From Paramecium octaurelia (lineage: Eukaryota; Ciliophora; Oligohymenophorea; Peniculida; Parameciidae), in assembly GCA_905182995.1 (NCBI GenBank), contig CAJJDP010000023.1, positions 161,474 through 225,473 of the forward strand: a stretch of 64,000 bases of DNA. Direction: 5' to 3'. Numbering within the stretch: the stretch's first letter is position 1; each line of letters begins with the position of its first letter. Below, in pieces: positions 38,184 through 49,345 of the stretch. The translations under genes were made by a program, and so were the position numbers. The notes under the pieces are model-generated. The model was given only the letters and a program-made list of their open reading frames with translations, was not told the origin of the DNA and made no database searches.

Positions 38184-39276
38184 TCATAACCCATAGTAAA
38201 TAATTAATTAATTAATTTGCTCATTGATGAGCATCATCTCTACTTCTATAGGTTTGAGTTCTAATCTAAGTTTGTCAGTGACATCCTTGAAGATACTAAC
38301 CAGTTATTATATATCAATATTTTTCGGTAATTAAAGAACTATTTTGTTGGTCATCTGCATTCCTTTTGTCAAAAGATCTTCTAAAGAAGGTTTCATACTA
38401 TTAAGATCATATGGTTAATGTGAATAGTTCAATCCACCCCTAAATTTAATGGAGATAATACCAAGGTGGACACATTATGAGAATGAAATCTTAATTGGTA
38501 TGAGTGTACTCGAGAAAATTCATTTAAATAACAGTTGCTATGGACTCATACACTAACAAATTATTTGTAATGTTATTGATTTTTCTAAGTTTATATAATG
38601 TTTAATATTACATGGGATCAATATCTATACAAATAACTGATTTAAAACATTTCGCCAATTGAATAGCTAGACCTCCAGAACCACAAAACCCATCTATTAC
38701 ATCAGAATCTGGAGAACTGATTTTTAATTTATTTGCAATATGGATGCTCATCTCCTTAATTCATTAAACAAATCTCTACCTCTGGTATCACAGAATACCA
38801 AGATTCCTCATCTAATTATATGCCCTCATTGAATTTTTTAAAGAGAAAGAAGCGCTTGCGATAGAACTTTTAAATCTATTTTGGTATGTCTATTGATATT
38901 CCTGGATGTAATTAGCAAGTGAAGTTCTTTTTTGTGATCTGCAGCTTCAAACTATCCAGAGCAAAGAACTCATTCTAAGGATATCCCAAAATAGATAATT
39001 TGCGATGCACTAGTTTCTAAGTCTCAATCATTTTATTATTATATATCATTTTATAATAATTGCACCCCCTAGAATATTATTTTAACTAAAATTTTTCTAC
39101 ACTTGTCATTTTCTACAAAAACAGTGGATCTTTAAAGTTTGGATCCCAAGCAAGGAACCCATCTGCCAACCTCCATTATTGATATACAACAACCATTAAT
39201 ATTTATAATAAAAATATAATACAGAATCTTACATTTTCTTTAAGATTTGAAGTCTATAGTACTTATTGTAAACCAT
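38184..39276 (-). CDS. TGS1: Trimethylguanosine synthase (RNA cap hypermethylase)
   Basis: Converts the m7G cap of snRNAs and snoRNAs to 2,2,7-trimethylguanosine using SAM. Four exons give 340 residues. The upstream block KFYRKRFFLFKKFNEGIQLD then ESWYSV matches the family's approach to the catalytic core. The SAM-binding motif is DVIDGFCGSGGLAIQLA followed by VICIDIDPMQY, and the catalytic motif CPPWGGLNYS is restored only when a 22-nt intron at 38440-38461 is removed. Other introns: 39171-39193 (23 nt, ends GAG) and 38755-38779 (25 nt, ends AAG). In place of the usual GVGG the SAM loop has GSGG. The N-terminal extension is short, as in the yeast-type enzyme. The next gene upstream ends only 21 bp away. 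Confidence 0.95.
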
Positions 39277-39297
39277 AATTAGAAAGCCATACTAATA

Positions 39298-39765
39298 TCA
39301 AGTTTCTCTGGTGAATTCAAAAGAAAACTTAATTGAATAATTTACAATAATCAAACTTATTATGGATTTATTATACTAAATTAAAATATATGGATGATCA
39401 TGGATTCTAGAAAGCTCTTTTATCTCTTAATTAAAATCAAATATGTTTTTGAATTTTGATGTTTCAGTTGGAGTTTGATGAATTTCTGTATTATCATTAT
39501 TAAAGAGAAGATTTAACTTAGGAATACTAGTTATGCTACATATTTTAATACAATCATTAATTTTTGTTTACGTTTATTTAAACTCTATTTTTAGAAAGAT
39601 TTATAAAATTACAACCTTTAAATTATTAGAATACCAGATCATAATTGTCTATTTATTTACCAATAATAAGATAAGGAATTAGTATAGTAGATTATCTACT
39701 ATATCAATGAATATCTCGACTTTATTATAATTATTACCTTTCTATAAGTTTAAAAGAAAAGCCAA
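39298..39765 (-). CDS. Unrecognised protein, open frame just upstream of TGS1
   Basis: A 156-codon frame ending with TGA 39298-39300. It reads as protein (FNQEIKELSRIHDHPYILIQ; EIHQTPTETSKFKNIF). No secure start: the frame is bounded by a TGA at 39766-39768, an internal Met occurs at IMIWYS, and a 28-nt intron could lie inside. No family recognised. It ends 21 bp before the TGS1 start, on the same strand. Confidence 0.45.
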
Positions 39766-40014
39766 TCAACCTAGATATTACAGAAAATAAAAATCCTGAA
39801 TTATATGATTAACAACTCTATAAATATCATTTTTATAAATTATATTGTATCATGAAAGAATAGAGCAAACAAATAAACATATTTACAACACAAATGATAA
39901 TAAACAGAAATGAACAATCATATAATTTTTACTAAAAAATAATAATTTTTGATTTATGTGGTTTTTTCAACAATTGATAATAAATTTCAATAAGATTAGA
40001 AAATTTTATTAATA

Positions 40015-40368
40015 TCATTTATGACCTCTTACTTTGACAACTTTTTCCATAACTAAACTGGCAAATCTTACTAATCCTTTTACATAATAAACAGAAAGAT
40101 CATTAATGTAATTGCATTCTAATAGGGTTTATTAAATTTCTTTGATTTTATGAAATGGTAGCACTTAGCCCATTGTGTTGTTACATTATCTTTAAACGCT
40201 ATTATGCAAACTATTGTTGCCGCTGCCATGTAAACTTCCATGCACACTATTTCTAATACTTGACATCTTTCTTTTTAATTACGACTATCTCATTTGTGAT
40301 CTTGGTCTGCATAATACCTCTTGTTTAATTTAATTTCTAAATTTGTTTAATTCAAAAAACATGTCCAT
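40015..40368 (-). CDS. Unrecognised 117-residue basic protein
   Basis: One uninterrupted frame from ATG 40368 to TGA 40015-40017. The middle is Ser/His/Asn-rich (SVHGSLHGSGNNSLHNSVQ), and the C-terminal half looks like a folded domain (YINDLSVYYVKGLVRFASLV). No signal peptide or membrane segment. No family recognised. Most of it is repeated in the contig-overlap copy at 41462-41774. Confidence 0.6.
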
Positions 40369-40437
40369 TTAATAATTATAAATATAAATTATTTCTGTTA
40401 ATTTTAATTAATTGGTAAAAATGGAAAATTAGATATT

Positions 40438-41460
40438 TCAGTATTTCTTTTAAATTCTAGGTAATTATTGATGTTCTTCAATAATTTTCATTAAGGTTGT
40501 AGGCCTTTCAGCACTTGGTTGCATGGATAAATCTTTTTTCAAAGCTTAATGTTGTGACCTTTTGAGATAACTACTAGAGTTTCTTTCCTTTGAGGAATTT
40601 TTTCTTAAATATACTCCTCATCCTATTGTTATATGCCGCTAATTATCGGTAGCTTTTAAGAATAATACTATTTATTAAGAGATTAGATAACATCTTTTGC
40701 ATAATAGTTTGAGTTGATTTCTATTTAATGGTCTAGTCTATCCTTAGAAGGACATTTAATAGAGATTCTAGTTAATAATTTACGATTATTAATTGGGATC
40801 ATATCTCTCGTTTTTTTCATGGGTAGAATTGGATACTCTTAATCTCCGGTCAATAGGTTGGATATTTTCTGAGATCCCTATTTTGAAATAGATCTATTAA
40901 AATTTTGACATTTGAAGTTTTCTCAACTTCCTTTTAGTCCAGTTGAGTAATTTGTTTCATCAATTGATTGAAAGCTTCATTAGGTTGATTTACAGATATG
41001 GAATCATTAGTATCCTAAGATCTTATTCTATTAGATCAATCTTTTTTTTTAATATGATTGGAATTGTGTTAATTCAAATAATTGCTCCCAGGCAATTACA
41101 ATTTAGATTTATGAGTTCCGATTTATTTTTTTTATAAGCCTTTTCTGGAAATAGGCCATTTGATGGTCTTTAACAAATCATCCTCGATTTCATCATTTAT
41201 CTAAGGAATGCCATATAGTTTGGCTTTCTTCTAAATGAAAGAGAATTATAGCAATTTTTCTATATTATCACTTCATGAGTACCACAATCAGGACGATTTG
41301 AAGGTTGAACTTGTATCATACTTTTGATTAGTTACACTAATTCTTAGGAATAGCTTACAGGGATTGGTTAATATTGTTCTTTAAGAACAGATTTATATAG
41401 ACCATCCATATCTTTAGCTCTAAAGGGTCTAATTATAGAATGTGGGAATAAGAATTCGGT
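40438..41460 (-). pseudogene. Duplicate 3' part of the NEK-like gene (assembly artefact)
   Basis: First image of the C-terminal half of the kinase gene at 41844-43426, cut by the n at 41461. Part of the unmerged contig overlap. Confidence 0.8.
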
Positions 41461-41461
41461 N

Positions 41462-41774
41462 AACTGGCAAATCTTACTAATCCTTTTACATAATAAACAG
41501 AAAGATCATTAATGTAATTGCATTCTAATAGGGTTTATTAAATTTCTTTGATTTTATGAAATGGTAGCACTTAGCCCATTGTGTTGTTACATTATCTTTA
41601 AACGCTATTATGCAAACTATTGTTGCCGCTGCCATGTAAACTTCCATGCACACTATTTCTAATACTTGACATCTTTCTTTTTAATTACGACTATCTCATT
41701 TGTGATCTTGGTCTGCATAATACCTCTTGTTTAATTTAATTTCTAAATTTGTTTAATTCAAAAAACATGTCCAT
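41462..41774 (-). pseudogene. Duplicate 5' part of the 117-residue gene (assembly artefact)
   Basis: Second image of the gene at 40015-40368, lacking its last 41 bases because the contig starts at 41462. Confidence 0.8.
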
Positions 41775-41843
41775 TTAATAATTATAAATATAAATTATTT
41801 CTGTTAATTTTAATTAATTGGTAAAAATGGAAAATTAGATATT

Positions 41844-43426
41844 TCAGTATTTCTTTTAAATTCTAGGTAATTATTGATGTTCTTCAATAATTTTCATTAA
41901 GGTTGTAGGCCTTTCAGCACTTGGTTGCATGGATAAATCTTTTTTCAAAGCTTAATGTTGTGACCTTTTGAGATAACTACTAGAGTTTCTTTCCTTTGAG
42001 GAATTTTTTCTTAAATATACTCCTCATCCTATTGTTATATGCCGCTAATTATCGGTAGCTTTTAAGAATAATACTATTTATTAAGAGATTAGATAACATC
42101 TTTTGCATAATAGTTTGAGTTGATTTCTATTTAATGGTCTAGTCTATCCTTAGAAGGACATTTAATAGAGATTCTAGTTAATAATTTACGATTATTAATT
42201 GGGATCATATCTCTCGTTTTTTTCATGGGTAGAATTGGATACTCTTAATCTCCGGTCAATAGGTTGGATATTTTCTGAGATCCCTATTTTGAAATAGATC
42301 TATTAAAATTTTGACATTTGAAGTTTTCTCAACTTCCTTTTAGTCCAGTTGAGTAATTTGTTTCATCAATTGATTGAAAGCTTCATTAGGTTGATTTACA
42401 GATATGGAATCATTAGTATCCTAAGATCTTATTCTATTAGATCAATCTTTTTTTTTAATATGATTGGAATTGTGTTAATTCAAATAATTGCTCCCAGGCA
42501 ATTACAATTTAGATTTATGAGTTCCGATTTATTTTTTTTATAAGCCTTTTCTGGAAATAGGCCATTTGATGGTCTTTAACAAATCATCCTCGATTTCATC
42601 ATTTATCTAAGGAATGCCATATAGTTTGGCTTTCTTCTAAATGAAAGAGAATTATAGCAATTTTTCTATATTATCACTTCATGAGTACCACAATCAGGAC
42701 GATTTGAAGGTTGAACTTGTATCATACTTTTGATTAGTTACACTAATTCTTAGGAATAGCTTACAGGGATTGGTTAATATTGTTCTTTAAGAACAGATTT
42801 ATATAGACCATCCATATCTTTAGCTCTAAAGGGTCTAATTATAGAATGTGGGAATAAGAATTCGGTTTCAAGGCACACATTTCATTTACGACACATCCTA
42901 ATGACCGGAGATCTGCCTTATGATCGTAAGGTTTGTCTTACCAAACCTCTGGACTGGCATAATATGGAGTACCAGTTTATGTATAAACAAGTCCATTCTT
43001 AGCCATTTTAGATACATTAAAATCTCCTAGTTCTACATGTCCATTTTCATATAAGAAGATATTTGCACACTTCAAATCTCTATGCAATATTTTTTTATGA
43101 TGCAAAGCTCTAAAACCTTATAACACCTACATTCCCACTTACCATATCTCCAACTCCGGTATCATCTATTTTATTTTCACATATCTTTAAATCTTTTATA
43201 ACAGATCTCCTCCCTCAGTGTACTCCATAATTATACTTTATTACAACAACTGCCATACCATAAATTGTTATCCTCAATAAAGCATTCTTTATATGAAACT
43301 ACATTCTCATGATGAATAGATGCTATAAAACGAACACTGATGAATAAGCTCCAGAACCTATAAGATCAAGAATACATTATTACCTAATTTGTTTAGGATC
43401 TCAAAATTTTATAGTTTACTTTCCAT
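41844..43426 (-). pseudogene. NEK-type protein kinase, apparently damaged
   Basis: NEK kinases act at centrioles, cilia and in mitosis. Starts MESKLQNFEILNKLGSGAYS; an intron at 43358-43383 is clean. Catalytic-loop HRDLKCANIF, then LGDFNVSKMAKNGL (DFN in place of DFG) and TGTPYYASPEVW are present, followed by PFRAKDMDGLYKSVLKEQYQ and SNRPDC. A Ser/Asn-rich tail ends at 41844. Several signs of decay: the segment that should hold the ATP-binding Lys (about 30 residues after SSVF) is missing and the frame shifts there. An intron of 29 nt inside CALKPPFRAKD begins GA instead of GT. The usual DIWSLGC reads DLRSLGC. The tail contains an in-frame TGA and frame changes. It may be a pseudogene; sequence errors near the contig end could explain part. 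Confidence 0.75.
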
Positions 43427-43566
43427 TAATTATATTAAATTATCAATAAATTCTTATAATCAAAAAACCAATTATCATTTTTATTTCATCTCTCCTTTGT
43501 TCATAACCTTATTCATTTAAAAGATCATATTTTAACTAATAATATTAAATTTGTTATTAAATTTTA

Positions 43567-43809
43567 ATGAATCAGAAAATTGTGATGAGAAATGAAGACC
43601 AGGAAGTTGAAGTCTCTGGAACAGAATAAGTATCTTGTTTTATTAAAATCTAGCCAGTTGAAATATAATAGGAGACCATCAAATTAAATGAAGTACACAT
43701 TGACTTAATTGTCAAAGAATTCGATGTTGATAGATTCTAAGCCACAAGATGGCTCAAAAAGAATGACGGAGATTTGCAAAAGACTATCAAGTGGATAATT
43801 AGCATTTGA
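43567..43809 (+). CDS. HYPK/NAC-alpha-like UBA-domain protein
   Basis: 80 residues, one exon. The C-terminal half reads VHIDLIVKEFDVDRFQATRW followed by LKKNDGDLQKTI, the pattern of the UBA-like helix bundle found in HYPK and at the end of NAC-alpha (an Asp/Glu-Leu-Ile start, a conserved R-A pair, then KKN-GD--K-I). HYPK binds the NatA N-terminal acetyltransferase at the ribosome. The small size and lack of a NAC beta-barrel favour a HYPK-like protein. It stands about 140 bp from the divergent NEK gene. Confidence 0.65.
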
Positions 43810-43964
43810 ATTATACCTTTAAATAATGAAAATGAATGCAAAATTTATATCTAAAATTCAATACATTCTTAGTTCAAAGTATTAATTCTAATTGATTAAT
43901 ATTGATATCATCATCTATTTCAATTACTATCTAATCATAAAATGTCAAAATTTGGAAATACTTC

Positions 43965-44633
43965 ATGATGTGTAAGTATATCAAAGAAATTCTGATTATA
44001 TAATTAAGACTAAATAAACTAATCTTGATTATAAAAATTATTAAAGAAGACTGTTACTTAAATGTGAATGATAATATATTATCATTAATGTTTGATCATA
44101 CAAAGAATTTTTTTCTGAGACCATTCGAGGAGAATTCTTTCATTATTATTTACTTGTTTGAGAAATTCTATGCAAATGTAAAATCTAGACCTCTATTTTA
44201 CCCTTCAGATGTTTCCACTCTTGGCTTAAGTTTATTTTCATTTCGAGGATTTTATTAAGAGAATAATTATTGCTTTGCATCTTTAATAATTTATAACACC
44301 CTTTAAGGTCTGATTCTAATAGCTTCACTTTCTACTCTATGCAATTCAATCATGGATGTCTTTCGAGTCATTTATTTTTGTGGTTTATTTATTGGGGATA
44401 ATTCAGGACTGTAGGTTATTTGTGAACTCACTGTTGGTGTGATGATATTCTTGATTTATTATTAGGAGGGCTATTTCTAGGATTTTCGCATTTATTAAAT
44501 AATTAATGATCAAATCTATTCTTATCATAATCTGCTTTGCTCTTATATTTCAGTACCTGAAAACTTGGTAGAAATTTCATTCAATAAATTTGCCACCTTA
44601 GATTACGCAGGATATATAAGTTACTATGTTTGA
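43965..44633 (+). CDS. Unrecognised membrane protein
   Basis: Open for 245 codons up to TGA 44631-44633; with ATG at 43965 it gives 222 residues. Hydrophobic helices are visible (YCFASLIIYNTLQGLILIAS; VICELTVGVMIFLIYY), with polar loops between. Beyond the TGA, further coding-like pieces continue in changing frames to about 45.1 kb (Ser/Glu-rich, NRNEESIEIDNSVQVTVVL), so the true gene may be longer with unresolved introns, or may be decaying. Family unknown. Confidence 0.45.
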
Positions 44634-46300
44634 CAATATACTTTTGAACTGATTCACCCAAAAATAATTAACTAAAACTTAATTTGAAAGAAATCTCAAA
44701 AAGCAATAGGAATGAAGAATCAATCGAAATTGACAATTCAGTCTAGGTAACTGTAGTTCTGAATGAAAGCCAATCATAAGTTAATTTGTAAGATGTAATT
44801 GTAAATGAAACTCATTGCATTCTGAACTGATAAATAGGATATTGATATAATCAAAGCTGAAAAAATCCGAAATTGTAATAATGCTACATTAAATGAAGAT
44901 CAGAAAGTTGAAAATGATTTGATTTATATTCAATTCAACCGAAATAATTATTAGCAGAATAGAATCGATATTAAGGTCAATCAAAGCATATTAATAAATA
45001 TTGTAAATAGGAGGAAGTCTTAATAAATATAGTTGAAGTAGAACAAGGAGAAATATCATTTTATTTAAAAGTATAAATTAAGAATATTATAAATATCAAA
45101 AAGAATAAACCATTAAGTAAGAATAGAATGAAAATATTGATCACTATATGAATAATGTGTATTGCCACACAATCTAAAAGGAATATGTTGAGCGATATGA
45201 ACATTATATTAAGATCACTTACATAAATATTAATATGACAATGAATCAATCTAAATGAAGATGTGCAAGACGGATGGAAAGTTTAACTAAACTGTATTCC
45301 TCATAAGAAATTTCTTCAAAAAATTATTCAATTTTAGCAACAATTGGCAATATTATTTGAAAGATACCTTTTATTTGAAAATAAGCTTAAGTTAATTATG
45401 GGTTTGCAATAGTTACGAATAATTTAGATATTTCATTGTATTAATGATACACGATTTAATTGAAGTGAGGAATCAGAAATAAAGAAATTAAAACATAATA
45501 TATTAGAACAATTTTATTTGGAGCGATCTAGAGGATATATATATTTTGATATTTAGAAAACAGTAGATCGGTATTTGGTATTCTTCGAACTACAATATTC
45601 ACATCTGTGGATATTTGGTATGAGGATATGTTGAGAATTCTTATTAATATAATCTAGGATTGCAATCGCATAAACTTTTCAATAAGAACTATTAGGTGTG
45701 ACTCAATAAAAATATGTTGTTTTAGTTAATATCTTCCTGAATAAAAATAATCATTCTCATATCATTCTCATATCGACCAAAATTAGAACGACTGATGATC
45801 AATCTCCTCTTCATTGCAACTCGATAATATCTAAAGAATGTCACAGGATAATTGTATTAATTTGTAGTTTACAAGTATCAAAAGGTAAATGTTTCATTCA
45901 TTCCATATTTAATTAAACTTAATGTTTTAAGTCTGAGCATAATATTGATGAAGTATCAATATTAAATTAATATTGGATGGCCTTGAATCCCTCTATCGTG
46001 AGAGATTAATTGAGTACTTCAAATGTTTGACGATAATTTAGTTATTGCAATTAGCTGTTTATTTATATTATATATAATATTATATATACATTACTTAGAC
46101 TAATAATTGAATTAATTAAAAACATAGATCGCTATAATTGAGAATTATGGGATCTATATTAACTTAGTTTTAGGTCATAGTCCAATGATCTGGCTTTCTT
46201 CGATTAAAAAATATATTATACACTTCAACATCTTCTTTTTGATTAAGCTTTCTAACTGGATTCAAATAATAAAAATATTCTATATTAAATTATAATTATA
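44634..46300 (+). other. Eroded coding-like pieces, no whole gene
   Basis: Plus-strand stretches look protein-like but are interrupted by TGA every 40-80 codons: QDGWKVQLNCIPHKKFLQKI near 45.3 kb, KKLKHNILEQFYLERSRGYI near 45.5 kb, and CNRINFSIRTIRCDSIKICC near 45.7 kb. They may be the remains of one or more membrane-protein genes like the one at 43965. From 45147 the sequence is duplicated at 46579 by the contig overlap. Confidence 0.4.
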
Positions 46301-48009
46301 ATGTAATCAATAATAGATAGCAATGAAAGGAATGAGCCTCAATCAAGTCTATTTTTCTCTTTACGTCATGATCAAGAGTAGAGTAATAGCTTTCGCAGTT
46401 TAGATGATGATCCAAAGGAAAATAGGGATGCAACTTCAATTAATGTAGAAATGCAGATTGTCAATAATTACGAATCTTAAGATTCTCCCATCTCCACTCA
46501 ACAAACCTAAGAGGCATAATAATCACTTATCTAGTTAAGGCTATTAGGGAGAGAAGTTAAAGAAGTGAAACCCTCTTNTATGAATAATGTGTATTGCCAC
46601 ACAATCTAAAAGGAATATGTTGAGCGATATGAACATTATATTAAGATCACTTACATAAATATTAATATGACAATGAATCAATCTAAATGAAGATGTGCAA
46701 GACGGATGGAAAGTTTAACTAAACTGTATTCCTCATAAGAAATTTCTTCAAAAAATTATTCAATTTTAGCAACAATTGGCAATATTATTTGAAAGATACC
46801 TTTTATTTGAAAATAAGCTTAAGTTAATTATGGGTTTGCAATAGTTACGAATAATTTAGATATTTCATTGTATTAATGATACACGATTTAATTGAAGTGA
46901 GGAATCAGAAATAAAGAAATTAAAACATAATATATTAGAACAATTTTATTTGGAGCGATCTAGAGGATATATATATTTTGATATTTAGAAAACAGTAGAT
47001 CGGTATTTGGTATTCTTCGAACTACAATATTCACATCTGTGGATATTTGGTATGAGGATATGTTGAGAATTCTTATTAATATAATCTAGGATTGCAATCG
47101 CATAAACTTTTCAATAAGAACTATTAGGTGTGACTCAATAAAAATATGTTGTTTTAGTTAATATCTTCCTGAATAAAAATAATCATTCTCATATCATTCT
47201 CATATCGACCAAAATTAGAACGACTGATGATCAATCTCCTCTTCATTGCAACTCGATAATATCTAAAGAATGTCACAGGATAATTGTATTAATTTGTAGT
47301 TTACAAGTATCAAAAGGTAAATGTTTCATTCATTCCATATTTAATTAAACTTAATGTTTTAAGTCTGAGCATAATATTGATGAAGTATCAATATTAAATT
47401 AATATTGGATGGCCTTGAATCCCTCTATCGTGAGAGATTAATTGAGTACTTCAAATGTTTGACGATAATTTAGTTATTGCAATTAGCTGTTTATTTATAT
47501 TATATATAATATTATATATACATTACTTAGACTAATAATTGAATTAATTAAAAACATAGATCGCTATAATTGAGAATTATGGGATCTATATTAACTTAGT
47601 TTTAGGTCATAGTCCAATGATCTGGCTTTCTTCGATTAAAAAATATATTATACACTTCAACATCTTCTTTTTGATTAAGCTTTCTAACTGGATTCAAATA
47701 ATAAAAATATTCTATATTAAATTATAATTATAATGTAATCAATAATAGATAGCAATGAAAGGAATGAGCCTCAATCAAGTCTATTTTTCTCTTTACGTCA
47801 TGATCAAGAGTAGAGTAATAGCTTTCGCAGTTTAGATGATGATCCAAAGGAAAATAGGGATGCAACTTCAATTAATGTAGAAATGCAGATTGTCAATAAT
47901 TACGAATCTTAAGATTCTCCCATCTCCACTCAACAAACCTAAGAGGCATAATAATCACTTATCTAGTTAAGGCTATTAGGGAGAGAAGTTAAAGAAGTGA
48001 AACCCTCTT
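45147..48009. repeat. Direct duplication of 1431 bp around the n at 46578 (assembly overlap)
   Basis: Bases 45147-46577 recur at 46579-48009. The copies include the start of the membrane-protein gene at 47733. Confidence 0.9.
46301..46577 (+). pseudogene. Duplicate 5' part of the 325-residue membrane-protein gene (assembly artefact)
   Basis: First image of the gene at 47733-48710, cut by the n at 46578. Confidence 0.85.
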
Positions 48010-48710
48010 TTAAAAAAGAAATTGTTCCTATCAATATAACATTTTTGTATTTGGAGTACATAACAAATAATCCTGGGATGAAGATCTGGTTATTATCAAA
48101 TATCATGTTGGATATATGCTTAAGGTTGCTGATATTAGTGTTTTTTTGTATAGGAACAGTGGATGAGAACAAGATAATAGATCCTTATTAAGATAGCAAA
48201 GTTACAGCCTATTTTGTGATTTTCATCTAGATTCCTCGGATATTGCATTTACTTACAACTTCTAAGTTGATTTTCATGGATAAATACAACCTTTAAAATA
48301 GATCCTATCTTCCAATGAGCTATGTCTTTAGAGCTAATTTCATTTAAGAGATTTGTCCTGAATAAGAAGATCTTAAACCAATCAATTATAAGGATAATAT
48401 TCTCTCTCTCAGAACAATTATGTTTATCCTATTACCAATTGAACTCTAATGGATACCTATGTACCCTTTTAGAAATAGAAATAATTCAGAAAATACCATC
48501 ATCATTAGTAGTTACATCCTAAAAAGCATTGAAGTCATGGTTTTTGAGCCGATCCTACTCATTTTAATTTCTTTCAAAGCTGAAAAGCTTTAACTCTATA
48601 CTAGATTGCTCTTTGGACTAATACTTCTTGATATTATCAAATTTGTAATACTGAATTTGTGTTTAATTATCTTCAGCAATGTAGGAAAAAATTCTAAAGT
48701 TAAAATATGA
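47733..48710 (+). CDS. Membrane protein of 325 residues, family unknown
   Basis: One uninterrupted frame. A polar, Ser/Asp/Gln-rich N-terminus of about 90 residues (SLFFSLRHDQEQSNSFRSL) precedes at least four hydrophobic helices: MLDICLRLLILVFFCIGTV, YFVIFIQIPRILHLL, LRTIMFILLPIEL, and two near the end (VFEPILLILISF; FGLILLDIIKFVILNLCLII). The layout suggests a cytosolic N-terminus and a multi-pass membrane domain. I do not recognise a transporter or enzyme motif. TGA at 48708-48710. Confidence 0.75.
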
Positions 48711-49345
48711 TAATTTATTCTACTTTCTTTATTTATATTACATAATTTATAATAATAAGACTATTATACCAATTGTAAATAATATGATATTCTAATTCAT
48801 TTAAAATAGATCTACTTATGGCATCAAATTTATATTATTTAACAATGTTCTACTCATGTACATATCAATCCCAATGTGTCTAATTTTGGTTTGCGAATCA
48901 AGAGTAAATTCAACTTAAGTATAACTGAGATCATACATAAACCACTTTAGTCATTTCATATTAAAATTCATTAAGTGGCATCTCTATAATTAAGAAAGAA
49001 TTAGATTTTATCTATTATTATGTAATAGCAATAATTCTATGGAGGTAAACCAAATAGAATGAACTTCTCAAATATTATCAGAATTATAATAATTTAATGA
49101 GATTAATTTAACAATCCATTGTAAAATTAAATTAATTTATTGATAATTTTATTAATCCTCAAAGATCAGAAAAACATTTTATATTTTTTAAATGAATCTA
49201 ATACATCCAAAATTGTTCAATCTCATGAATATTTTTTAGTCTTCTTAAATTATGTAATAATATTATTTATTTCGATAAGTTTTATTTCTTGTAATTTAAA
49301 GTATTATTATTCACCTATTTATTGATAATTAAATTTATTTTTATA
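48711..49345. other. Intergenic, no gene seen
   Basis: AT-rich; short frames only. Confidence 0.4.

Larger units (their letters stand above)
40056..42866. repeat. Direct duplication of 1405 bp around the n at 41461 (assembly overlap)
   Basis: Bases 40056-41460 recur at 41462-42866. The copies hold most of the 117-residue gene and the C-terminal half of the NEK-like gene. The second copy is continuous with the kinase domain. Confidence 0.9.

Noticed and set aside
42838-42866. A retained internal eliminated sequence in the NEK gene
   Set aside because: The extra 29 bases end in TAG and sit at an exon-like border but are not bounded by TA repeats in the expected way; a mutated intron explains them better.
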